Below the pieces are notes generated by a model that made no database searches, was not told the DNA's origin, and was given only the letters and a program-made list of their open reading frames with translations. 64,000 nt of DNA from a virus: the IMG/VR virus record IMGVR_UViG_3300037245_003267, positions 1 to 64,000 of that record, one strand, 5' to 3'. Every line of letters begins with the position of its first letter. Positions within the stretch are counted from its first letter, which is position 1. Shown in pieces: positions 7,080 through 13,227 of the stretch. A program made the translations under genes and the position numbers.

Positions 7080-7107
7080 CTTCGGCACGATAGCTCTGCG
7101 GCTTGAG
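7080..7107 (-). promoter_or_regulatory. Bipartite upstream element 12 (CTCAAG-N16-CCGAAG)
   Basis: Consensus boxes. The sequence after the right box, GTAGGGGTGCCAAGG, is identical to that of element 15. The ATG at 7031 is 48 bases downstream. Confidence 0.78.
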
Positions 7108-7135
7108 GGAAAGCCAGAGAATTTCCCTCTTCGCT

Positions 7136-7411
7136 TCAGGCGGCCCGCGTCACCTTCGGGCGGGGGCCGGCCGGCGGGGCCTGGCGCAGGCGTATCTCCT
7201 CGTGGAGGGCGTCGACGGCCCGCTCGATGGCCGGCTCGGCCTCGCCCAGGCGGTGGGCGGCGGCCCAGGCGCGGAGGTCTTCGAGGGCCTCCACGACGGC
7301 CTCGGCCTGGCAGGCGGCGTCGTTGCCCGGGCGGGCCTGGGTGGCGAGCAGGTAGCTGGCGGCGGAATCGAGGCGGAGGCGGGCGCGGTCGTAGTAGGGC
7401 AGGCGTGGCAT
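7136..7411 (-). CDS. Array protein 13 (91 aa), second gene of a pair
   Basis: Unknown function; helical, with moderate Ala and a Pro and Lys-rich C terminus (APPAGPRPKVTRAA). It is the exception in the array: no bipartite element lies upstream, and its start (AAGGAGACCGACCG before ATG) is only 50 bases from the stop of the gene at 7462. The two are therefore probably one transcript made from element 13. The short gap between them is filled by two tandem GCGCGTTGATCAGAG copies. Confidence 0.72.
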   Translation of the reverse strand: MPRLPYYDRARLRLDSAASYLLATQARPGNDAACQAEAVVEALEDLRAWAAAHRLGEAEPAIERAVDALHEEIRLRQAPPAGPRPKVTRAA

Positions 7412-7431
7412 CGGTCGGTCTCCTTGGTGGG

Positions 7432-7471
7432 TGCGCGTTGATCAGAGCGGGCGCGCGTTGATCAGAGCCGG
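7432..7471 (+). repeat. Tandem 20-bp repeat with TTGATCAG core
   Basis: Two 20-base units, GCGCGTTGATCAGAGCGGGC and GCGCGTTGATCAGAGCCGGC, differ at one position. TTGATCA begins at 7438 and 7458. The second copy contains the stop codon of the gene at 7462. They match the cluster near 3.2 kb. Confidence 0.7.
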
Positions 7472-7998
7472 CGGCCCTTGCGGCCCCGGACCGTGACGGT
7501 CAGGGAGTCGTCGTGGCAGTTCGGCGGGGCCTTATCGTAGTGGCGGGCTTCGGTCCGCACCCGGTCGGCCTCGGCCTGGGCTTCGTCGGCCTCCTCCTTC
7601 GCGTCGTCGGCGTCCTGCTGGGCGTCGCCCCAGGCCTGGCAGCGTTTGATGTACGGGCCAAGGGAATCCCCCCGCTTCGCCTTCTCGGCGAACAGGTAGG
7701 CGGCCTCGGCCTTCTCCTGGAGGTCGTCGGCCTCCATCTCCATGTCCGTCGCGTGCTCTTCGGCCTCCGCGGCCCGGACTTCCAGAAGCTCCCAATCGAG
7801 GAGGTCTTTGCATTCGGAGCAGAGGCGGCCCCGGGCGCGGGCGATGGCTCGGCTCCGCTTGTTGTAGACGGTCACCGTGGCGTTGAAGCCGGTCGGCGTG
7901 CCGTTCTCGAGTTCGGTCCCGTGCAGGCGGCAGAGAGGGCAGGCGATTTTCGGCTTGCGTCTCTTCGGGCGTTCGATGCTGGGCGTCTCGCTGGTCAT
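7462..7998 (-). CDS. Array protein 14, zinc-finger plus coiled coil (178 aa)
   Basis: Unknown function. A basic N terminus (ERPKRRKPK) leads into CPLC near residue 20 and CSEC near residue 62, a likely four-cysteine zinc site with a beta-rich loop between (GFNATVTVYNKRSR). From about residue 72 to 155 the protein is a strongly charged heptad-like coiled coil (ADDLQEKAEAAYLFAEKAK). The C terminus is basic (TVRGRKGRRL). This layout suits a DNA- or RNA-binding dimer. GGAGAAAGCC precedes the ATG; it likely shares a transcript with the gene at 7136. Confidence 0.78.
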   Translation of the reverse strand: MTSETPSIERPKRRKPKIACPLCRLHGTELENGTPTGFNATVTVYNKRSRAIARARGRLCSECKDLLDWELLEVRAAEAEEHATDMEMEADDLQEKAEAAYLFAEKAKRGDSLGPYIKRCQAWGDAQQDADDAKEEADEAQAEADRVRTEARHYDKAPPNCHDDSLTVTVRGRKGRRL

Positions 7999-8037
7999 GG
8001 CTTTCTCCGTGGGTGGTCCGTTCCGGTCTACAGGTAG

Positions 8038-8065
8038 TTTCGGCAGGGGGTCGGGGGGCCTTGAG
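8038..8065 (-). promoter_or_regulatory. Bipartite upstream element 13 (CTCAAG-N16-CCGAAA)
   Basis: The right box is CCGAAA, then CTACCTGTAGACCGG. It lies 39 bases before the ATG at 7998 and directly abuts the stop codon of the 51-residue gene at 8067. Confidence 0.75.
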
Positions 8066-8066
8066 T

Positions 8067-8222
8067 TTATTCGGGCAATTTCCTCCTGGGCTTCTGGGCG
8101 CGGACCCGGGCCATCGCTTTCCGGTAGCAGTCCACCGCATCCTGGAGGGCGCGGTAGGCGTCGAGGGCCTCGGCGTCGGCGGCCCGTCTCAAGGGGTGCG
8201 GTGGGGCGGTGGTGGTGGGCAT
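8067..8222 (-). CDS. Array protein 15, very small and basic (51 aa)
   Basis: Unknown function. Translation reads MPTTTAPPHPLRRAADAEAL, then a helix with one Cys and a basic tail ending QKPRRKLPE, stop TAA. It is accepted despite its size because it has the full architecture: element 14 upstream, GGAGAAAGCC before the ATG, and the same MPT opening as several neighbours. The basic, compact form would suit a small nucleic-acid or protein-binding inhibitor, but nothing specific is recognised. Confidence 0.7.
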   Translation of the reverse strand: MPTTTAPPHPLRRAADAEALDAYRALQDAVDCYRKAMARVRAQKPRRKLPE

Positions 8223-8260
8223 GGCTTTCTCCGTGTCGGGGTCGTCCGGTCTACCTTCAC

Positions 8261-8288
8261 CTTCGGCCGGCGCGGGGCCGGCCTTGAG
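8261..8288 (-). promoter_or_regulatory. Bipartite upstream element 14 (CTCAAG-N16-CCGAAG)
   Basis: Consensus boxes with GTGAAGGTAGACCGG after the right box; 38 bases to the ATG at 8222. The upstream CCGGAATAGC contains the TAG stop of the gene at 8290. Confidence 0.78.
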
Positions 8289-8289
8289 G

Positions 8290-8718
8290 CTATTCCGGGA
8301 GTTCTTTCTGCACCCGTTGTGCGAAGAGGCGGGCGGCGTCGTGGGCGACCTGCTCGGCCAGGTAGGCCTCGCGCGTGGCCTCGTCGCGGTGGGTTACCGC
8401 CTTCTCCGCGAGGGCGATGGCGTCCCGGTTCTCGTTGGTGATGGGCGGCCTGCCGTCCGAGTTTCCGCAGGCCGGTCCGATGCCCGCGAGGGCCTTGGCC
8501 TGGTCGGCCGTTCGGTGGGCCAGAATCCGGTAGGCCTCGGCCTCGGCGGCGTAGCGCACGACCATCCTGGTGTGCGAGGCGAGCGTGGCGAGGGTACCGT
8601 CGCGGCGGCATTTCTCGTAGCCTTCCTCCGCTATCGTGCGGACGTTGAGGGCGTCTTCGGCCGCGGCCTGGGCGAGGGTGGCGAGGTGGTTGAGGAGGGC
8701 TTCGGTGCTGGGCTTCAT
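8290..8718 (-). CDS. Array protein 16 (142 aa)
   Basis: Unknown function. Thirty-two of 142 residues are Ala (about 23%), well below the left-end members. It is helical, with two separated Cys (KCRR near 37 and PACGN near 93), a polar loop at about 92-107 (GNSDGRPPITNENRD) and a charged C-terminal helix ending FAQRVQKELPE. ATG follows GGAGAAAGCC. Its stop codon lies within the GGAATAG upstream extension of element 14. Confidence 0.75.
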   Translation of the reverse strand: MKPSTEALLNHLATLAQAAAEDALNVRTIAEEGYEKCRRDGTLATLASHTRMVVRYAAEAEAYRILAHRTADQAKALAGIGPACGNSDGRPPITNENRDAIALAEKAVTHRDEATREAYLAEQVAHDAARLFAQRVQKELPE

Positions 8719-8753
8719 GGCTTTCTCCGTTGGGGTTTCCTTGGCACCCCTAC

Positions 8754-8781
8754 CTTCGGCAGGGGCGCCCGGGGCCTTGAG
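8754..8781 (-). promoter_or_regulatory. Bipartite upstream element 15 (CTCAAG-N16-CCGAAG)
   Basis: Consensus boxes; GTAGGGGTGCCAAGG after the right box repeats element 12 exactly. Shortest leader of the set, 35 bases to the ATG at 8718. The upstream GGAATAG carries the stop of the gene at 8783. Confidence 0.78.
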
Positions 8782-8782
8782 T

Positions 8783-9409
8783 CTATTCCGTCAATTCCTG
8801 CACCCGCCGGTAGCAGGCCATCTCCCAGGAGTAGGCGAGGTCGGTTTTCTGCCTCGCTCCCAGGAAGGCGGCGTGGGCCTCGGCCTTGGTCGTGAAGTCG
8901 GCGGCGTCGCAGGTCGCGGCCGCGGCCTCCGCTACGGTCGGCGCCGCGGCGTCGCAGGCGTTCGCGGCCCCAAGGACGGCGTCGAGGGCGGCCTGGTCGG
9001 CGGGCGGTAGCGCGGGCGGGGGGTCGTCGTAGCCTGCGCGGTCGAGGTCGTCGTGGGCGGCCTCCTCGGCCTGCTGCAACTCGCCCACCAGGTCGGAGAT
9101 TACCGCGCGGAAGGCGGAGGGCGAGAAGTCTCCGGAGAGGGCGCGGACACCGAAGTCCCAGGCCCGGGCGGCGATGGGAAAGAGCCCGGGAATCGGGTGC
9201 TTGCCGACCCGGTAGGAGGGGGTCGCCCGCATCTGGTCGACCAGGCAGGCGCGGGCGGCGTCCAGCAGCCGGAAGAGGCCTCGGTTCACCGTGAGGTCCC
9301 CATCCTGCGGCTCTCCGTCGTGGACGTTCGCGGCCTCGGAGAGCCCTTCGAGCATCTTCGTGCAGTCGGCGAGGGCGTCTCTTGCGTAGGTTTTCGTGTC
9401 GTCATCCAT
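8783..9409 (-). CDS. Array protein 17, first gene of the leftward array (208 aa)
   Basis: Unknown function. Composition is nearly ordinary: helical N terminus (DDDTKTYARDALADCTKMLE), a central hydrophobic and aromatic region (GLFPIAARAWDFGVRALS at about 97-114), and an Ala-rich C-terminal third. The start at 9409 is preferred over the frame opening at 9487 because GGAGACGAGCC precedes it, and the longer form would translate across element 16. It is the entry point of the array, facing the divergent plus-strand unit. Confidence 0.78.
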   Translation of the reverse strand: MDDDTKTYARDALADCTKMLEGLSEAANVHDGEPQDGDLTVNRGLFRLLDAARACLVDQMRATPSYRVGKHPIPGLFPIAARAWDFGVRALSGDFSPSAFRAVISDLVGELQQAEEAAHDDLDRAGYDDPPPALPPADQAALDAVLGAANACDAAAPTVAEAAAATCDAADFTTKAEAHAAFLGARQKTDLAYSWEMACYRRVQELTE

Positions 9410-9468
9410 GGCTCGTCTCCGTTCGGGGTTTTCGGCGTCGCCCGGGTCGCCCCCGGGCCTACTACCAC

Positions 9469-9496
9469 CTTCGGCTCGCTCCGTCATAACATGAAG
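9469..9496 (-). promoter_or_regulatory. Bipartite upstream element 16 (CTTCAT-N16-CCGAAG)
   Basis: The left box is CTTCAT, preceded by CTGAATTGA; the right box is followed by GTGGTAGTAGGCCCG. Its spacer is AT-richer than in other copies (contains GTTATGA). The ATG at 9409 is 59 bases away. It faces element 17 across about 65 bases. Confidence 0.72.
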
Positions 9497-9559
9497 TCAA
9501 TTCAGAGATTGCAGCGAAAGTAGTCGTCGCTCTTCGGGACTTGGAATTCGGAGAATTGT

Positions 9560-9587
9560 CTTCAGGTCGTGGGCCGGTCGTCCGAAA
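9560..9587 (+). promoter_or_regulatory. Bipartite upstream element 17, plus strand (CTTCAG-N16-CCGAAA)
   Basis: The only copy pointing rightward. CTTCAG, 16 bp, CCGAAA, then GTAGGGGTGCG; the upstream GAGAATTGT mirrors element 16 (GAATTGA). It lies 60 bases before the ATG at 9648. Its presence on the other strand, still with a 16-bp spacer, shows that the motif travels with transcription direction rather than with the strand. Confidence 0.72.
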
Positions 9588-9647
9588 GTAGGGGTGCGAA
9601 CGAGAGCCGGCTCGGGGCCGGCGAGACCCCTGCTACGGAGAACAGCG

Positions 9648-9839
9648 ATGACCGACGAGAAGAAGCACGCCAGGAGCCTGGCCGACTTCGACCCCGCCGA
9701 CTACGACGAGGGCGAGGCGCCTACCGACGACGACCTGGCTTGGTATTGCCCGAGCTGCAAAAGCCAGGGTGTCCTACCGGACCCGGGCAACTGCGGAGTC
9801 TGCGGAAAACCGCTGGCCTGCTACGACATCCGCGAGTGA
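9648..9839 (+). CDS. Small zinc-ribbon protein (63 aa)
   Basis: Acidic N-terminal half (EGEAPTDDD) followed by a rubredoxin-like or zinc-ribbon knuckle pair: CPSC near residue 38 and CGVC near residue 50. The start follows GGAGAACAGCG, the same ribosome-site variant as two leftward array genes. It is the first gene rightward of the divergent elements and probably shares a transcript with the gene at 9885. The function is unknown; the ribbon suggests binding to nucleic acid or an RNA polymerase-type partner. Confidence 0.78.
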   Translation: MTDEKKHARSLADFDPADYDEGEAPTDDDLAWYCPSCKSQGVLPDPGNCGVCGKPLACYDIRE

Positions 9840-9884
9840 CAAGACCGGCGCCCCCCGGGGCGCCTGACCCCAACGGAGAAAGCC

Positions 9885-10247
9885 ATGACCACCAGGACGA
9901 TCCTGGATTCCGCCACGGAATCCGCCACCACCCTCGCCAGCCTCCTCGGCCGGCGCGACCAGGTCGAGCACACCAGAGCGATCGCGCTCGAGAAGCTCGC
10001 CACCCTCGAATCTCACTGCGAGACGCTCACGCTTGATCAGGCGGGCGACGACAGCGACCTGATCTGGCAGGCGGCCTGGCAACTCGGGCGGTCCGCGAAG
10101 CACGCGCAGGCGGTCTTCAGCCGGGCCGGCGCCATCGGCCTCTACGGGCCGGGGCAGGAGCGAGAGGTGCAGAGGGCGCTGCGCGACCTGCGGGCGCGGG
10201 GCGAGAGCCTGCTGCGGATCCAACGGCACCTGATGGCGGCGCTGTAG
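9885..10247 (+). CDS. Helical protein of unknown function (120 aa)
   Basis: No recognisable domain. Predicted all-helical with a Thr and Ser-rich start (TTRTILDSATESATTLASLL) and a basic C terminus. The ATG is preceded by GGAGAAAGCC, identical to the leftward array. It lies 45 bases after the preceding stop, with no element of its own, so it is probably co-transcribed from element 17. A CTTGATCAG copy lies inside the gene near 10032. Confidence 0.75.
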   Translation: MTTRTILDSATESATTLASLLGRRDQVEHTRAIALEKLATLESHCETLTLDQAGDDSDLIWQAAWQLGRSAKHAQAVFSRAGAIGLYGPGQEREVQRALRDLRARGESLLRIQRHLMAAL

Positions 10248-10301
10248 CGCCCCCTTGATCGGATTGAACTGAACCAGTTTCTTTTTTCGCAAGGAGTTCC
10301 G

Positions 10302-10751
10302 ATGAATCTTCAATCTCTTTTCCTCCTGCTGTTCGTCGCTGCGGCGATGCCATCGTGTGCAACGATCGTGAGCGGCTCAAGCGACCAGGTTGGGTTCCAT
10401 TCGCCAGCCGACACGGAGGTCTACGCCGATGCTCAACTCATCGGCACCGGGGTTTGCTCCGGCCTCGTAGGACGGTCCTGGGGCGCCGGCGATATCTATT
10501 TTCGATCCGACACCTGGCTGTGTAAGCACCAAGTGCCCCGCGTCTTCAACGGCTGGTATGTGGGGAACCTGGTCTTCGGCGGCTTGATCGGACTGGTGCT
10601 TGTCGACCTGCCCACCGGGAATCTCCGCAAGACCCCGGACGGCACGATAGTCGCCTGCACGATGAATGAGAGTTGCACCGGAGAGTTTGGCGGGACGATT
10701 CTCGAAGGACCCGTCACGATGAGCCCGAAGACGACGGACCCGTCACAATGA
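10302..10751 (+). CDS. Putative lipoprotein, CATIVSG type (149 aa)
   Basis: N-terminal hydrophobic stretch (LFLLLFVAAAMPSC) with a lipobox-like SC at residues 18-19, then CATIVSGSSDQVGFHSP, an opening typical of small bacterial lipoproteins with a PEGA-like segment (TEVYADAQLIGTG). A second hydrophobic stretch (GNLVFGGLIGLVLVDLP, about 88-104) could be a membrane helix. Probably anchored in the cell envelope; a role such as surface change or exclusion is conjecture. Ribosome site AAGGAG. The last codons lie in a 26-bp duplication. Confidence 0.75.
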   Translation: MNLQSLFLLLFVAAAMPSCATIVSGSSDQVGFHSPADTEVYADAQLIGTGVCSGLVGRSWGAGDIYFRSDTWLCKHQVPRVFNGWYVGNLVFGGLIGLVLVDLPTGNLRKTPDGTIVACTMNESCTGEFGGTILEGPVTMSPKTTDPSQ

Positions 10752-10762
10752 GCCCGAAGACG
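10708..10762 (+). repeat. Direct duplication of 26 bp at a gene junction
   Basis: Copies at 10708-10733 and 10737-10762 differ at one base, offset by 29 bp. Each includes ATGAGCCCGAAGACG. The first is read as the C terminus of the lipoprotein; the second supplies the start of the next gene. It looks like a recent tandem duplication that extended the upstream protein. Confidence 0.75.
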
Positions 10763-11068
10763 CCGGCCGAAGACGGGCCGCGCTGCCCGACCTGCGGAGA
10801 CTGGATCTCCGAGACGACGGCGGGGGATCCGGTTGACCAGGACTACCGCGGGATCCACTGGATGGCCGCGGCCGAGCCCGGGACGATCGCCACCTGGACG
10901 ACGAGCGTTCTCGGGATCGGGGTCGCGGTGACGCAGCGGGCCTGCTGCCAGTACGAAGTGTGGGTCGCCGGCGAGTTCGTCACGGTCGTCGATGACTGGG
11001 AGCACGCCTTCGACGAGGCGATCCTGACCGCCGGCGAGAGGGCCGGCTGGAACGAGGGCAAGCGATGA
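10748..11068 (+). CDS. Protein with CPTCGDW knuckle (106 aa)
   Basis: Unknown function. CPTCGDW at residues 13-19 and a CC pair near residue 67 give four cysteines that could bind one metal ion. The middle is hydrophobic and beta-prone (TSVLGIGVAVTQRACCQYEVWVAGEF), ending in a helix (EHAFDEAILTAGERAGW). ATG overlaps the TGA of the lipoprotein gene. A longer frame upstream is rejected because it would read through the lipoprotein in another frame. Confidence 0.75.
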   Translation: MSPKTPAEDGPRCPTCGDWISETTAGDPVDQDYRGIHWMAAAEPGTIATWTTSVLGIGVAVTQRACCQYEVWVAGEFVTVVDDWEHAFDEAILTAGERAGWNEGKR

Positions 11069-11658
11069 CGGACCCGAAGACGAAACCCATCCCTGATCAG
11101 ACGGGGGGGGAAGAGGTGGTCGCGGAGGTCGCGATCACGGACGGAGACGAGCAGCCGGTAGCGACCGACTGCCCTGTGGGAGAACCGAAAGGAGGCCCCA
11201 AGGTGGCCACGAAGAAGAAGGCAGCGACGAAGAAGGTGGCGAAGAAGACCCCGGTGAAGAAGAAGCCGGCCGGCAAGGTGCGCTCCCTGACGGGGGCGGC
11301 CGCGAAGAAGGCCTCGCCGGACCCCGAGCGCTCGGCAGCCGCGAAGAAGGCAGCGGCCACGCGGGCGGAGAAGAAGGCTGGCAACCCGGCCGAGGCGAAG
11401 GCGGTCAAGGCCCGCGCGACCCGGGAGCGGCGCGAGCTACCGAAGGTCGGCACCAAGCTCTACGCACGCTACAAGGGCAAGGATTACGAGGCCGTGATCG
11501 GACAGGGAGACGATGGGAAGGCGGTCGCGCACGCCGGCAAGACCTACCCGACCCTGAGCGCCGCCGGCAAGGCGGTCACCGGCAAGCCGACCTGCAACGG
11601 GTGGGTCTTCTGGAGCACGACGAAGCCGGGCGCGCGGAAGCCGCGGGGGAAGAAGTGA
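11065..11658 (+). CDS. Lysine-rich protein with RAMA-like C-terminal domain (197 aa)
   Basis: An acidic N terminus of about 45 residues leads into an H1-like Lys and Ala tract (residues about 49-125, with repeats such as KKAATKKVAKKTPVKKK). The C-terminal 65 residues, starting near GTKLYARYKGKDYEAVI and ending LSAAGKAVTG then NGWVFW, match the pattern of RAMA or DUF4357-like domains associated with DNA modification and restriction systems. The whole looks like a nucleoid-type DNA-binding protein. ATG overlaps the upstream TGA. Confidence 0.8.
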   Translation: MTDPKTKPIPDQTGGEEVVAEVAITDGDEQPVATDCPVGEPKGGPKVATKKKAATKKVAKKTPVKKKPAGKVRSLTGAAAKKASPDPERSAAAKKAAATRAEKKAGNPAEAKAVKARATRERRELPKVGTKLYARYKGKDYEAVIGQGDDGKAVAHAGKTYPTLSAAGKAVTGKPTCNGWVFWSTTKPGARKPRGKK

Positions 11659-11819
11659 GCCGCCACCGAAGATTGAAGCAGCGGGAGCCCGGAAGCCCGA
11701 GCCTCTTCGCCGAGGGATACGCTTTCGGCATCGGGTTCTGGATCGCCTCCTTGGTGGTGAACGTCGTCGCCGGCGCGGTCGGCGTCGGGATCGCCCTCGC
11801 CCTCGGGGTGAAGCTATGA
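11655..11819 (+). CDS. Small single-pass membrane protein (54 aa, GTG start)
   Basis: A basic N terminus (SRHRRLKQREP) precedes one strongly hydrophobic segment from about residue 23 to 50 (GIGFWIASLVVNVVAGAVGV and beyond). GTG at 11655 overlaps the TGA of the upstream gene and follows a purine-rich site. The function is unknown; it could be an inner-membrane anchor. It is co-transcribed with its neighbours, and its own TGA overlaps the next ATG. Confidence 0.7.
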   Translation: MSRHRRLKQREPGSPSLFAEGYAFGIGFWIASLVVNVVAGAVGVGIALALGVKL

Positions 11820-12124
11820 GCCGGCCGATCCCCTTCACGCAATACCTCCGCCCTTCGGGGCGGGCGGCCCACTACTCGATCACGCGAGCGCACGAGATCG
11901 GAACGAAGGCCCACGCGCTCCTTGATCAGGGCGTCGTATTCGAGTCCGAGCTTTTGCAGACGGGCGAGGTCAGTTTGACCGCCGAGATCGATGAAAACGT
12001 TCTCGCAATCGTGGTGGTCCCGAACGGCCCGGAAGTGGGCAAGGCCGTTGATCAGCTGATCGAAGAAGCACACAAATGGATGGCCCGGCACACCGGCCGG
12101 GCGTCCCCAGATGGAGAGACCTGA
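11816..12124 (+). CDS. Conserved-looking small protein (102 aa)
   Basis: No domain recognised. Mixed alpha/beta character, with the strand-like stretch VSLTAEIDENVLAIVVVPNG in the middle and a C-terminal helix (KAVDQLIEEAHKWMARH). That last helix resembles one in the gene at 12762 (QALDQFATDAHALKM), suggesting distant relationship. ATG and TGA overlaps place it inside the 9.6-13.1 kb operon. Confidence 0.72.
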   Translation: MSRPIPFTQYLRPSGRAAHYSITRAHEIGTKAHALLDQGVVFESELLQTGEVSLTAEIDENVLAIVVVPNGPEVGKAVDQLIEEAHKWMARHTGRASPDGET

Positions 12125-12762
12125 TGCGACGAGCAGTTCACCGACCGGGCTTCCTGCTTTTCCTCGACGTCGAGACGAGCGGGCTGGACCCGGAACGCCA
12201 CGAGATCATCCAGGTTGCTGCGGTGGTCGTTGATCGGGCCTTCAAGGAGCACGCGTGGCTCGAATACAAGCTCCCGTTTGACGAGGTGGCCGCCGAGCAG
12301 GAGGCGCTCGACATGAACCACTACGACCCCGAGGTCTGGGCGAAGAAGGCCGTCGACCCACTGAAGTTCATGGGCCACCTGGAAGGGATCTGCCGGACGT
12401 TTGCCTCGGTCCGGATGGTTGCGAAGCGAACCGGGAAGCCGTTCTTCGTGGCGCAGATGGCTGGACACAACGCGGAGCGCTTCGACTTCGAGTTCCTGAA
12501 GGCGATGTACAAACGCCTTGATCGGTTCCTTCCGATCGCCTTCCGGGTGCTCGACACGGCGCAGCTGGCCACGCTCTACCTGCACGAGACGGGGGCGGTG
12601 GAGGACACGAAGCTCCAAACGCTCGCCAAGCACTTCGGGATCAACCCGGGGGACGAGCACGACGCGCTCTCGGACCTTTGCACCAACGTCGAGGTCTACC
12701 GCCGGCTGCGGGAAGAACTCAGGAAGCCGGCTGTGACGGCCTCGCCGGAGGACATTTTCTGA
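12124..12762 (+). CDS. DnaQ-like 3'-5' exonuclease (212 aa)
   Basis: DEDDh exonuclease: motif I LDVETSG with D15 and E17, motif II HNAERFDFEFL with D121, motif III DEHDALSD with H179 and D184. This family removes 3' nucleotides from DNA or RNA using two metal ions; oligoribonuclease, RNase T and polymerase proofreading subunits belong to it. No phage polymerase is visible in the window, so it may act alone or with a host enzyme. The start at 12124 overlaps the upstream TGA. Full length for a stand-alone domain. Confidence 0.88.
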   Translation: MRRAVHRPGFLLFLDVETSGLDPERHEIIQVAAVVVDRAFKEHAWLEYKLPFDEVAAEQEALDMNHYDPEVWAKKAVDPLKFMGHLEGICRTFASVRMVAKRTGKPFFVAQMAGHNAERFDFEFLKAMYKRLDRFLPIAFRVLDTAQLATLYLHETGAVEDTKLQTLAKHFGINPGDEHDALSDLCTNVEVYRRLREELRKPAVTASPEDIF

Positions 12763-13136
12763 TGGAGCCACAAGAGCGCTATCTGCTTGATCTGATGGTA
12801 GGGATCGGGTCCTTCCGCACCGACGTGGACAGGGAGCGAAACCGGGTCTCGGTCTCGGTCGATGGCGGGCCCGACGTCCACCAGGCCCTTGACCAGTTCG
12901 CCACGGATGCCCACGCGCTGAAGATGGCGCTCAGGATGGCGGCGAGGCTGTCCGCCGCGCTCCTCCTGGCGGTCGCCTTGATCGCACCGGGCTGCAGCGT
13001 GTTCAAGGGCCGGCCCACCACCCCCGAGGCCTCCCGGGCCCGGACCGCGAAGTGGGTGAACGTGGGCCGCTACGGATCCTCTGGACCACGCTTTGGGGGC
13101 CCCCGCTACCCTGCTGGAAAGCCGAGGGGGCGCTGA
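12762..13136 (+). CDS. Protein with internal lipoprotein-like signal (124 aa)
   Basis: Residues 1-54 form a soluble acidic segment; residues about 56-74 then read like a lipoprotein signal (ALRMAARLSAALLLAVALIAPGC) with lipobox APGC, and the rest is basic and Gly/Pro-rich. Either the gene encodes one protein with an internal membrane segment, or a second product starts at an internal ATG just before the hydrophobic stretch. Both options are open. ATG overlaps the exonuclease stop; it is the last gene of this operon. Confidence 0.6.
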   Translation: MEPQERYLLDLMVGIGSFRTDVDRERNRVSVSVDGGPDVHQALDQFATDAHALKMALRMAARLSAALLLAVALIAPGCSVFKGRPTTPEASRARTAKWVNVGRYGSSGPRFGGPRYPAGKPRGR

Positions 13137-13227
13137 TCGCGGGGGTCGGGGAGCGCCTTGGGGGTGCCGGGCGGCGGAAGCAGGGCCTGGCGGCGCGCTC
13201 CGGCCCGCGGTGGACGCGGGGGGCCTG

